From: Melieria omissa
Lineage: Eukaryota; Arthropoda; Insecta; Diptera; Ulidiidae
Assembly (NCBI GenBank): GCA_963971225.1
Contig: OZ020270.1
Coordinates: 64,422,932-64,486,931 of the forward strand
Direction of reading: 5' to 3'
DNA: 64,000 bases
Shown: positions 30,855 through 38,983 of the stretch, one piece after another
How the letters are laid out: the number at the start of each line of letters is the position of its first letter
How positions within the stretch are numbered: the first letter of the stretch is position 1
Notes under the pieces: generated by a model
Told to the model about the DNA's origin: nothing
The model's input: only the letters and a program-made list of their open reading frames with translations
Database searches by the model: none
Program-made: the position numbers and the translations under genes

Positions 30855-30959
30855 CGGCATACCTTCCTCTTTATTATGAAATAAACATCTGATCATTTAT
30901 CTCAAAAAATTTCATTTTTCTTTGAATACCAAAATAACACCTCTTGTTGGAAAACCCTG

Positions 30960-31714
30960 TATTAGCACTCCATCATAGACATGCACGCAGCATTAATTTA
31001 ATAGGTACTGCACTTAAATACAGGGTAGGCCATTTAAAGTGGAAGCATCTGGTAAACCTATAACTTTTGACAGAGCTGTCAGATCGATTAATGACATAGC
31101 GCGTTGGAAGCGTCATTCCAAGACAATTTATACCATGGAACAGTACACTCCAAAAGATCGTGCTGAAATTGTTCAGCTTTACATTCAAAATAACTTCTCG
31201 ATTGTGAAAACCAAACGTCGATTATGAGTGGCCACCGAGATCACCCGATTTGACGCCGCCAGACTTTTTTTTATGGGGCTACTTGAAGTCCAAGGTATAC
31301 ACCAACAAGCCAAGGACACTAGCTCAACTCAGAGCCAACATACGCCGCGAAATAAGAGCCATATCGGCCGATACACTGGCAAAAGTGATGAAAAATGCCG
31401 AAAAAAGGGCACATTTTGCGGCCAAAGCTAATGGTGGCCATTTACGCGATATCATTTTCAAAAACTAACTAGAAAATTTCTTCTTGGACCAAAATAAATG
31501 AATATCGAGATGAAAACAAAAAAAAACATTTTTTTAATCTTTTTTTTTCAAAAACAAGAATGGCCTTCCACTTTAAATGGCCTACCCTGTATGCCGCAAG
31601 GACTCCAGACTTTTATGATTTTAATGAAATAAAGGTGAAAACTGAATCATTGATCGAAGCAAATAATGAACAAGGAACAATAAATGCAGCAATAACAGAG
31701 AAAATTAAACAACT
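30960..31714 (+). pseudogene. env: Errantivirus env, middle parts (split by a deleted mariner)
   Basis: Between the two mariners (30962-31018) the frame reads HHRHARSINLIGTALK, the conserved errantivirus env segment near the processing site. After the second mariner (31592-31714) it continues with RTPDFYDFNEI and INAAITEKIKQL. It stops at AACT 31711-31714, where the BEL element enters. The sequence is given only as evidence of a dead env relic. Confidence 0.82.
31021..31589 (+). mobile_element. Internally deleted mariner (second family)
   Basis: The ends are CAGGGTAGGCCATTTAAAGT and its complement ACTTTAAATGGCCTACCCTG, flanked by TA (31019-31020, 31590-31591). Only the first about 30 codons of a transposase (MEQYTPKDRAEIVQLYIQNN, ATG 31136) and its last about 80 codons (WPPRSPDLTPPDFFLWGYLK to GGHLRDIIFKN) remain, with the catalytic middle deleted. 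At 569 bp it is a typical non-autonomous derivative. Its family differs from the DD41D copy. Confidence 0.88.
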
Positions 31715-31962
31715 TGGCTAAATGGGTTCGTTCCAGTGTTCTGTGGATCCTGCACAAATCAAATCCTCTCCCTTCCAGTCCCTTTTGTATTTATTTTCCA
31801 CTTCCCTAATCCACCGGCTCCGGCCGTTTGTGTCGTCCAATGTGTTTCACTTTGTACATTCGTGTTTTAACTCTCGAATAAAACGAACGCACACGCAACG
31901 AAACCCCCACGCATTTTATTTGAAGTGATTCCGCCGACGGCTCCGAAAGAGACGCTTGTTTA
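31715..31962 (+). repeat. 5' LTR of the BEL/Pao element
   Basis: This 248-bp LTR starts TGGCTAAATGGG, ends GCTTGTTTA and has AATAAA near 31878. The inner edge is followed by TGGTCCTTCGAGCC, which may be the tRNA primer binding site; the matching tRNA was not identified. The boundaries are set by the AACT duplication and by identity with 63395-63642. Confidence 0.9.
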
Positions 31963-33070
31963 TGGTCCTTCGAGCCACCGCGATCCCGCGACAAAAAAAC
32001 TCACAAAACTAAACGAACACAACAGTGACACAAAACAGTGAAAACTAAGTGAAAAAATAAAACTACACAAATTACAAACAGTGAAACAGACGACATACCA
32101 CAGTGAACAAAGTAAAAGTGAACCAAAGTTAAACCGAGCAAATGAGGTAAAACCAACAAAAAAGAAACAGAGAAAGTGAACAAAGTGAAGAACGTGTAAC
32201 GTGCGGTGACTCCTCTTATATATATATATATAAGCCAACCCCGGTCCCCCTTTAAAAAAAAAGAAAAAAAAAAGGCCAACCAAGGCCTCCCCCTGTTAAA
32301 AAGAATAAAAATTTATACATTTAGTGCAGTCCTGACCAAAACATATGAACACACAGTGCAGTGCAGTGCTGAACAACCACCAAACGAGGCACAACAACAA
32401 CACACACACAACGCAGACGAAGAGGGAAGCGACAGCGAACAAACAACAAGGGCAGACAACATCAGCGGCACGGCACAAAATTGGACGGACATCGATCAAC
32501 AACATACAGAGGAAATCCGCATTCTCGGGCATTGGGCCCTAATAAGATAAGCCCAAAAAATTTTCATAAAAATTAATAATCACATACACTAACATACATA
32601 CACACATATTTTAAAAATTAATAATAATACCCATATTTCCATATAAAAATATACCCACTCAATTATTTTGCCGTTGAATATTGTATATATATACAATATT
32701 CAACCGGATCAAAAAAATCCCGCAAAGGTAGTTCCGCTACTGCCTATATGCACATTTCCCCTGCGCGTAAAAATTAGCGCCAATTCCCATTTTCGCGCCT
32801 CTCCGTGTGCGCACACACTCTCCTTTTCTTTGTGCTTCGCACAAAAAATCAGCAGCAAACTGCCCAGCTGCTTTCCACATTTGCACATATTCGCGCACTT
32901 TTTCTTGTGCACTTTGTCTTTGCGCTTGTACATAAGACCAGCAGCCAAAGCCCAGCTGCTGTGTACATTCTGCGCACCCACGTCTGCACATAGTTCCGTA
33001 TTTCCCTTTGTGCTATATCCGCACGCACTTGGCAGCACGCAATTCAGCTGCTTAGCCCAAGTGCATATAG
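31963..33070 (+). other. BEL leader, first part: no gene recognised
   Basis: This is an A-rich untranslated leader (many ACAAA and GTGAA words to about 32200), a TA microsatellite at 32217-32232 and an A-run at 32253-32272. A 32-nt near-perfect palindrome lies at 32673-32704. From about 32760 the stretch is GC-richer, with three loosely repeated CAGCTGCT-bearing segments (around 32866, 32954, 33046). Short open frames exist, but nothing in them looks coding. Confidence 0.6.
32673..32704. repeat. Perfect 32-nt palindrome
   Basis: GTTGAATATTGTATAT is followed directly by its complement. It could extrude as a cruciform or fold as a hairpin in the BEL leader RNA. No protein site is known to me; it may be the scar of a TA-target element. 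Confidence 0.7.
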
Positions 33071-33382
33071 CAGCCCGATTCTGTACACTTGATAAATTCA
33101 CCATATTGACTATTTGTCAAGTTTTTATTATTTGTCAAGAATCGGTATTCTATCCCAAAAATAAAAGCTCTTTTCTTGATAAATTGTCAAAAGTTTGAAT
33201 GCTATTGACAACAGCATACAAATTGAAATTTTGCCTATTGAAAATGGAAGAATTGTGCATGTTTACACTTTTACATCAGAGAAAATAAAAAAAAAATGCC
33301 GTTACCTCCCACGAATTATTTTTTGTATGCAAAAAGCGCCTATTGTGATGAAACTATTGAAAAAAACGCACGAATTGAATTA

Positions 33383-33976
33383 CAGCCTGATTCTGTGCAT
33401 TCTTGACAAATTTTTTATCAAGAAATTTTGTCAAGATTTTTATCAAGCAAAAGCTTTGTTCGTATTCTGATCCAACATTGATAAAGTAAAAAGCTCATTT
33501 AATTCAACATAAGGTGAATATGCGACAGTTGTTAAATTGTGAAAAAATAAGACAAACAGTTTAAGTACAGTAAGTTTTGCAAAAAAAAACCGGCCTTGAT
33601 AGCCCAGCGGGTACGCGCTGGCTTCTCATACCGAGCGCCCTCGGATCGAATCCTGGCTGGGCTGGAAATAAGTTCGTGCGTTTTTTTCAATAGTTTCATC
33701 ACAATAGGCGCTTTTTGCATACAAAAAATAATTCGTGGGAGGTAACGGCATTTTTTTTTTATTTTCTCTGATGTAAAAGTGTAAATATGCACAATTCTTC
33801 CATTTTCAATAGGCAAAATTTCAATTTGTATGCTGTTGTCAATAGCATTCAAACTTTTGACAATTTATCAAGAAAAGAGCTTTTATTTTTGGGATAGAAT
33901 ACCGATTCTTGACAAATAATAAAAACTTGACAAATAGTCAATATGGTGAATTTATCAAGTGTACAGAATCGGGCTG
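33383..33976 (+). mobile_element. Inner MITE of the same family, carrying a tRNA-like module
   Basis: It starts CAGCCTGATTCTGTGCATTC and ends GTACAGAATCGGGCTG, with TTA duplications at 33380-33382 and 33977-33979. Its two arms match the outer copy's right and left arms in reverse. Between them, 33508-33672 has no counterpart in the outer copy, so it is an insertion here or a deletion there. This explains the interleaved X-Y-X'-Y' inverted pattern. Confidence 0.82.
33592..33665 (+). ncRNA. tRNA-like module with pol III A and B boxes
   Basis: GGCCTTG starts a 74-nt segment with an A box TAGCCCAGCGGG (33600-33611), a B box GGATCGAATCC (33643-33653) at normal spacing, and a 3' side CTGGGCT that pairs imperfectly with the 5' side. 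The anticodon-like loop CTCATACC contains CAT (Met-like). The anticodon and T stems have mismatches, and no 3' T-run follows, so it is a tRNA pseudogene or SINE head and not a working tRNA. Confidence 0.65.
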
Positions 33977-34130
33977 TTAAATGAGCTTTTTACTTTATCA
34001 ATGTTGGATCAGAATACGAGCAAAGCTTTTGCTTGATAAAAATCTTGACAAAATTTCTTGATAAAAAATTTGTCAAGAATGCACAGAATCAGGCTGTAGA
34101 TATACATAAACAAGAAAGCACAAAGCGGGT

Positions 34131-34381
34131 ACAGTGGGACAAGTTTCACATTTTCACGGCACATTGAAAATTTTCTTCAACTTAGAAAATTTTCAATCGT
34201 GCATATATATATACATACATATACATACACTCATCTATATACATACACATACACATTGTTATATACAGTGGGACAACAAGACCCGTCCCAAGTACATTGA
34301 AAATTTTCGACTTAGAAAATTTTCAATTGTACATATCAAACGTTCACTGCTCATACACTTAACATACATACAGTGGGACAA
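34131..34381 (+). repeat. BEL leader repeats: ACAGTGGGACAA units with hairpins
   Basis: ACAGTGGGACAA occurs at 34131, 34265 and 34370. The first two are followed by a strong hairpin built from ATTGAAAATTTTC and GAAAATTTTCAAT (34159-34202 and 34292-34332). The repeats are separated by CATA/CACA-rich microsatellite sequence. Repeated stem-loops in a retroelement leader could act in packaging or dimerisation; that role is inference. From 34382 to 34792 only AT-rich leader with ACATA/ACACATA words is seen. Confidence 0.7.
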
Positions 34382-34803
34382 ACATAACCCACCGGTACAC
34401 AAAAATGTTATTTTTCTCCCTCATACAATTAAATACATTTTACTAAATTTACTAACAATTAACAAATATTATAGATTCAAAAATATATTTTGACTACACT
34501 CATACACATATACACATAACAATACACATTCGTTTTCCTTATTCATATACACATACCCATACATATTTATTTTTCATACAATTTCACATACATTTATACA
34601 CATACACATATTTATTCATTTTCGTTTCAATAAATTAAATACAAATACACATATACAAATAATAAAAGACAATTTATTATTAATATTCACTGTCACTCGT
34701 TGTTTTTATTTTCTAAAATTATACACACTTATACAAATTCTCATCTTCCGGATTTCACGGTTCCTATTTAAAAATTTATTAATTAGTCCACGTATTACCC
34801 CAT

Positions 34804-36354
34804 TACCGCCCAGCCATGACGAGGTACGGGTCGCTATCCAGCGACTCAAGAACAACAAAGCTGCAGGGCCGGATGGGCTACCAGCTGAATTGTTCAAGGC
34901 CGGCGGCGGTGAGCTGATTGGGTGCATGCATCAGCTCATTTGCAAAATATGGCTGGAGGAACGAATGCCCAACGATTGGAACCTCAGTGCCCTTTGTCCT
35001 GTGCTGAAGAAAGGCGACCCAACAATATGCGCCAACTACAGGGGTATCAGCCTACTTCCCATTGCATACAAGGTCCTGACGAGCGTATTATGTGAAAGAC
35101 TAAAGCCACTCGCCAAGGCGCTGATTGGACCTTATCAGTGCGGCTTTAGACCTGGTAAGTCCACCATCGACCAGATATTCACTCTACGCCAAATCCTGGA
35201 GAAGACCCATGAGAACCAAATCGATACACACCATCTCTTCGTCGATTACAAGGCAGCATTCGATAGCCCGATAAGGGATCGCCTATATGCCGCATTGTCT
35301 GAACTTGGTATCCCTGCAAAGCTCGTGAGACTTTGCAGAGCGACGTTGAGCAATACGCGCAGCTCCGTCAAGGTTGGAAGTGACCTCTCCGACCCCTTTG
35401 ATACCGTTCGAGGTTTCAGACAGGGTGATCCTTTGTCCTGCGACCTCTTCAACTTCACCATGGAGAGTGTTCTGCGCAAGGCCGGTGTACATCGTAATGG
35501 CACAATTTTCAACAAAAGTGTCCAGCTCCTTGCTTACGCTGATGATATTGATGTCATCGGACGTAACAAGCGAGATGTCACCGCTGCCTTTGCGGCTATC
35601 GAAAGAGAATCTGCCAAAATGGGTCTGGTGGTAAATGAGGGCAAGACGAAGTATATGCTGTCTACACGCAGGGACTCGCAGCGGCTAGGGTCTCACGTCG
35701 AGGCCGACAGGTATGCTTTTGAAGTTGTCAAGGAATTCGTCTACCTTGGCACCGCCATCAACAGCAGCAATGATGTCAGTCTGGAGATAAAGCGAAGGAT
35801 AACTCTTGCCAACAGGTGCTACTACGGTCTCGGTAGGCAATTGAGAAGTAGAGACCTCTCTCGACCGACAAAACTTTCACTCTATAGGACGCTTATCTTG
35901 CCCGTGCTCCTCTATGGCGCTGAAGCATGGACAATGACACGAAACGACATAGCGGCCCTTGGAGTGTTCGAGAGGAAGGTGCTTCGCAAAATCTTCGGCC
36001 CTGTTCGGGTTGGTGACGACTATCGCATACGAACCAATAACGAGCTGTATGAGCTGTATAAGGACATGGACGTAGCGCAGCGAATTAACATCCAGCGGCT
36101 ACGCTGGCTCGGTCATGTCTGCCGCATGGATGACGAAGCTCCGGCGAAAAAGGTATTCGATGCGATGGTTGGAGGTCGACGGCGAAGAGGGAGGCCGTGT
36201 CTCCGGTGGAAGGACCAAGTGGAAGAGGCCCTGGTATCTCTTGGTGTGACCAACTGGAGAAGGCGCGCGCGAAGCAGAGGCGCCTGGAGAGAAGTTTTGC
36301 GGCAGGCCGTAACCCGATAACGGGTTGTTATGGCCAGTTAAGTAAGTAAGTAAG
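34804..36354 (+). mobile_element. RTE-like LINE, 5'-truncated, in the BEL leader
   Basis: This 1.55-kb insertion is flanked by the 11-bp duplication TATTACCCCAT (34793-34803, 36355-36365). It begins in the middle of the RT domain and ends in a (TAAG)n tail, a short tandem repeat as in RTE elements. The one open frame runs almost to the tail. Confidence 0.92.
34827..36320 (+). CDS. RTE-like LINE reverse transcriptase, C-terminal part (partial)
   Basis: The frame is open from the truncation point. It shows NNKAAGPDGLPAELF, NYRGISLLPIAYKVL, YQCGFRPGKSTIDQIFTLRQ, FVDYKAAFD, GFRQGDPLSCDLF and the catalytic LAYADDIDVIG (near 35535). The C-terminus has RLRWLGHVCRM and RRRRGRPCLRWKDQVEEAL, typical of insect RTE-type ORFs. 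There is no RNase H. The endonuclease and the first RT blocks are missing, so this is a dead copy despite the intact frame. The first in-frame ATG is at 34926. Confidence 0.88.
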   Translation, partial: RVAIQRLKNNKAAGPDGLPAELFKAGGGELIGCMHQLICKIWLEERMPNDWNLSALCPVLKKGDPTICANYRGISLLPIAYKVLTSVLCERLKPLAKALIGPYQCGFRPGKSTIDQIFTLRQILEKTHENQIDTHHLFVDYKAAFDSPIRDRLYAALSELGIPAKLVRLCRATLSNTRSSVKVGSDLSDPFDTVRGFRQGDPLSCDLFNFTMESVLRKAGVHRNGTIFNKSVQLLAYADDIDVIGRNKRDVTAAFAAIERESAKMGLVVNEGKTKYMLSTRRDSQRLGSHVEADRYAFEVVKEFVYLGTAINSSNDVSLEIKRRITLANRCYYGLGRQLRSRDLSRPTKLSLYRTLILPVLLYGAEAWTMTRNDIAALGVFERKVLRKIFGPVRVGDDYRIRTNNELYELYKDMDVAQRINIQRLRWLGHVCRMDDEAPAKKVFDAMVGGRRRRGRPCLRWKDQVEEALVSLGVTNWRRRARSRGAWREVLRQAVTR

Positions 36355-36365
36355 TATTACCCCAT

Positions 36366-36585
36366 ATACTTTTAATAAAGTTGGCCAACAAATTAAAGGC
36401 GATTTCCCATTCAATCGAATAATTTTCACACATTCGTGTAATTTTTCGATTTTTTCCAATTTTAAGCCGTTCGTGCGGACGCGGCCAACTTTAACCATCT
36501 CAATTTATTCCCATTCTCAGGTGGAAATTTAATTCGAATTTTTCGCACCTGACCCCCCTATCTCTCAAGCTTCGCTTTTATTTCA
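36366..36585 (+). other. BEL leader, last part before gag
   Basis: AT-rich untranslated sequence between the RTE LINE and the gag ATG. TTTATTCCCATTCTCAG (36503-36521) looks like a splice acceptor just upstream of gag. I see no gene in it. Confidence 0.5.
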
Positions 36586-37324
36586 ATGCCGGTAGAGCGT
36601 TCGCCTAAGAAGCAATCCGACGCGATGGAGTCAACCGCCTCCAAACAACCCCCTAAGGTGTCAACTGATTTGTTTTTGACAGACCCTGTCACACGAGAGC
36701 CGCCAAAGACGCGCTCCAAGTCCCCCATTCTCCAAGCAACCGATCCAAGCGTTGCCAAATTTATTTTCGAGTCCGATCGGCTCGTGCAATTATGCACGAA
36801 TTTGGAATCCCAATGGACAAGGCTTATGTGCGCTTATGAGGCAGTCTCCATTGCGGAAGACAGTAGCCAGCCCGACCGTTTCAAGGAGTCGGCGCGGCAG
36901 AAGATTGAAGCCTGCACAGACCAGTATGAGTTGTGCATGGCCCAAATGTCGGACATCATTGAGATGCTCCAGCCTCCACCCACACAGCACGTTGCGCATA
37001 CGGAACAGGTTCGATTCCCAGAACCAACAAATACTCCGAATATTTGTTTACAAGTTCCACCTTGCGATACCGAAACATTTTTCGGGGGCTATGAGCAGTG
37101 GCCGTCCTTCCGGGACATGTTTACGGCAGTTTACATTAATCACCCCAAGCTCACTCCAGCCCAAAAATTGTATCACCTCCGATACAAGACGCAAGGCAAA
37201 GCCGGTGCAATTGTGAAGCAATTTGCCTTAAGCGATGAAAACTTCGGACTCGCATGGGAAGCCCTGAAATCCCGTTACGAAAACAGGCGCATATTGGTTG
37301 ACAATCAGATTCGTTCCTTGTTAA
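36586..37324 (+). pseudogene. gag: BEL Gag, N-terminal part
   Basis: The ATG at 36586 opens a frame typical of BEL/Pao Gag: a charged N-terminus, a helical region (VAKFIFESDRLVQLC), then TETFFGGYEQWPSFRDMF and KLTPAQKLYHLRYKTQGKA, which match the conserved DUF1759-type region. It is interrupted after RSLLTL by a TTAA MITE, and the frame continues at 38092. The gag reading frame itself shows no lesion besides that insertion and the one at 38984. Confidence 0.9.
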
Positions 37325-38091
37325 CCCTCAATCGCCCACCCTGAGTCCAGGGGACTCACTACGAACTTTAATAAGTTGGTACACGTTGTGTTTTTATGTT
37401 TCGGCGCCCAGCTTTCGTATACTTTCCTAAAGGGTCGCTCTGAACGCGAAGACGATCGGAAGTTAGCGCACTAAAATTACAAGGCTGAGTTTTGGCACAA
37501 AGTGAGTCCCAGGGACTCAGGGTGGTGTTTTGTGTTACAAAAATTGTACTTGTAATTTTTTTAAAATCGTGTTAATTTAAATTGAGGATGCCAAAAATGG
37601 CCGCGAAAAGTTTAATAATTGAGAGTGTTAACCATTTGAGAAGTTTTGCTACTAACAATTTGCCTTAGTTGTGCTGGAAAAGTATGTGAGGTATGTGCAC
37701 AACATATATAATTCAACCTGATGCACGTTTTCTTATTTTATATAATGAAGTATTGTTTAAGTTTTTTTTCTGAACAGTTATTTAATTTTTAGGTTATTTA
37801 TGTAAAAGCAATTGTTTTTGTTAATTTATTTATATCTTTTATTTTTATAAAATGCTTAGTGTATGTTTTTTAGAGTATGTTTTTTTCTGTCAATTAAAAG
37901 GTGAATTTTTATTTGAGTTATGCAAAAAAATTGAATGATATCTGTAACAAGAGATCTTAATGTGTCCTACAAAAATATAAAAAAACATAAACATTTAATA
38001 GATGTTGCGTTATTTCGTAAACAAAAATTTTGAGTCCCGGGGACTCAGGGTGGGTAGATACGTGATTTTAATAGGGGTGGGTGATTGAGGG
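37325..38091. mobile_element. piggyBac-type MITE d (TTAA target) in BEL gag
   Basis: This 767-bp element has ends CCCTCAATCGCCCACCC and GGGTGGGTGATTGAGGG with TTAA on both sides (37321-37324, 38092-38095). Its ends are followed internally by the palindromic motif GAGTCCxxGGGGACTC (near 37346 and 38032), and a third copy lies at about 37504. It is unrelated in sequence to MITEs a to c except for the target and CCC...GGG termini. Confidence 0.87.
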
Positions 38092-38983
38092 TTAAATATC
38101 ACTCCGGCCACTACCGAAAATAGCGAAGCGCTGCAGCGGATTCAAAGTACAATAAATAATTGTCTATCAGTACTTAGGTCCCAGGCCGTGGACACTGACA
38201 ATTTGGATCCGCTGCTTGTGTACATTTGTTGCACCAAATTACCCGAAGAGACATTGGCTCTCTGGGAACCATCCCTTACATCTCGTAAGGACCTGCCTCT
38301 TTGGTCGCAAATGGACGAGTTCCTGACCTGCAGGTACGAGGTGGTGGAACGGCTCAATAGCATTCGTCCCGCTAAGCCGAAACCACAACCCTCAAATTTC
38401 CATACTCCTCAAAATCGGCCTCAAAATAGATCTCAGCTCTTCCATACTGAGGTGAAAAAAGACTTCGCGTGCAAACTCTGCAACGCCAACCACCCTATAC
38501 GGACATGTCAGAGTTTCAAGAAGCTCAGCCCCCAGAGCCGATTGAAATACGTCAAAGAGCAAAGCTTATGTGAAAACTGTCTTGCCACGACTCACACTAT
38601 AAAGGATTGCACAAGCAGTTTTACGTGTGTTTACTGCCCAAGGAAGCATCATTCCCTGCTTCATTTCCCCAACAACAAATCTCAAGCCCCGCAGCCTCTC
38701 AATAGGTCTCAGACGACCACTTCTCAGGTCGCAACAGCTCATCCACAACCGAACAATAACTCGTCAACTCATTCCCCCACATCAGATGCGCAACCCGGCC
38801 CATCTTCAAGGCTAAGTACGCCTCAAGTACAAGCCCTCCATTCCAATAATGGCACCCAATCCCTTCTGCCTACAGCACTGGTGTCTATTGCCCACTTAGG
38901 AGAATTGTTCAAGGTTAGAGCGTTGATCGACCAAGGCTCGCAACGCACCTTCATTTCCTCGAAGGTGCAAAAACGCCTTAAAT
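38092..38983 (+). pseudogene. gag: BEL Gag C-terminus with zinc fingers, and start of protease
   Basis: The Gag frame continues from the TTAA with ITPATTENSEALQRIQ. It holds three Cys/His clusters: CKLCNANHPIRTC, then LCENCLATTHTIKDC (C-x2-C-x4-H-x4-C), then CVYCPRKHHSLLHF. A Ser/Gln/Asn-rich linker leads to the aspartic protease with ALIDQGSQRTFIS (near 38920). The frame is cut at AAAT (38980-38983) by element D and resumes at 56908. In BEL elements gag and pol form one long frame, as here. Confidence 0.9.

Larger units (their letters stand above)
23120..30959 (+). mobile_element. rosa-type (DD41D) mariner, split by element C and an unclassified insertion
   Basis: The ends are AGGGGTTTCCAACAAGAGGT at the left and the complementary CTCTTGTTGGAAAACCCTG at the right, flanked by TA (23118-23119, 30960-30961). 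The transposase halves lie at 23234-23590 and 30132-30854. Between the second and third catalytic Asp residues there are 41 residues (DD41D), the signature of rosa-type mariners first known from Ceratitis rosa. Two nonsense codons and the insertions make it inactive. Confidence 0.9.
33071..34096 (-). mobile_element. Outer MITE of a CAGCCYGATTCTG family, interrupted by an inverted copy of itself
   Basis: The ends are CAGCCCGATTCTGTACAC (left) and the complement of CAGCCTGATTCTGTGCA (right), flanked by TAG on both sides (33068-33070, 34097-34099). A second copy in the opposite orientation (33383-33976) sits inside it. The outer copy lacks the 165-bp tRNA-bearing segment of the inner one. Net length is about 0.43 kb. 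Three-base targets suggest a Harbinger-like group, but this is uncertain. Confidence 0.8.

Noticed and set aside
32668..33198. A 176-residue open frame in the BEL leader
   Set aside because: Composition is low-complexity and it spans the palindrome and a MITE end, so coding is unlikely.
33592..33665. A functional tRNA-Met gene
   Set aside because: The stems have mismatches and there is no T-run terminator. It sits inside a MITE, so I list it as a tRNA-like module only.
33195..33852. Two open frames with almost the same 60-residue protein, one on each strand (MNAIDNSIQIEILPIENGRI type)
   Set aside because: They are the same arm of two inverted MITE copies, so the similarity follows from the repeat. 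No domain is seen and the frame has no start context or partner.
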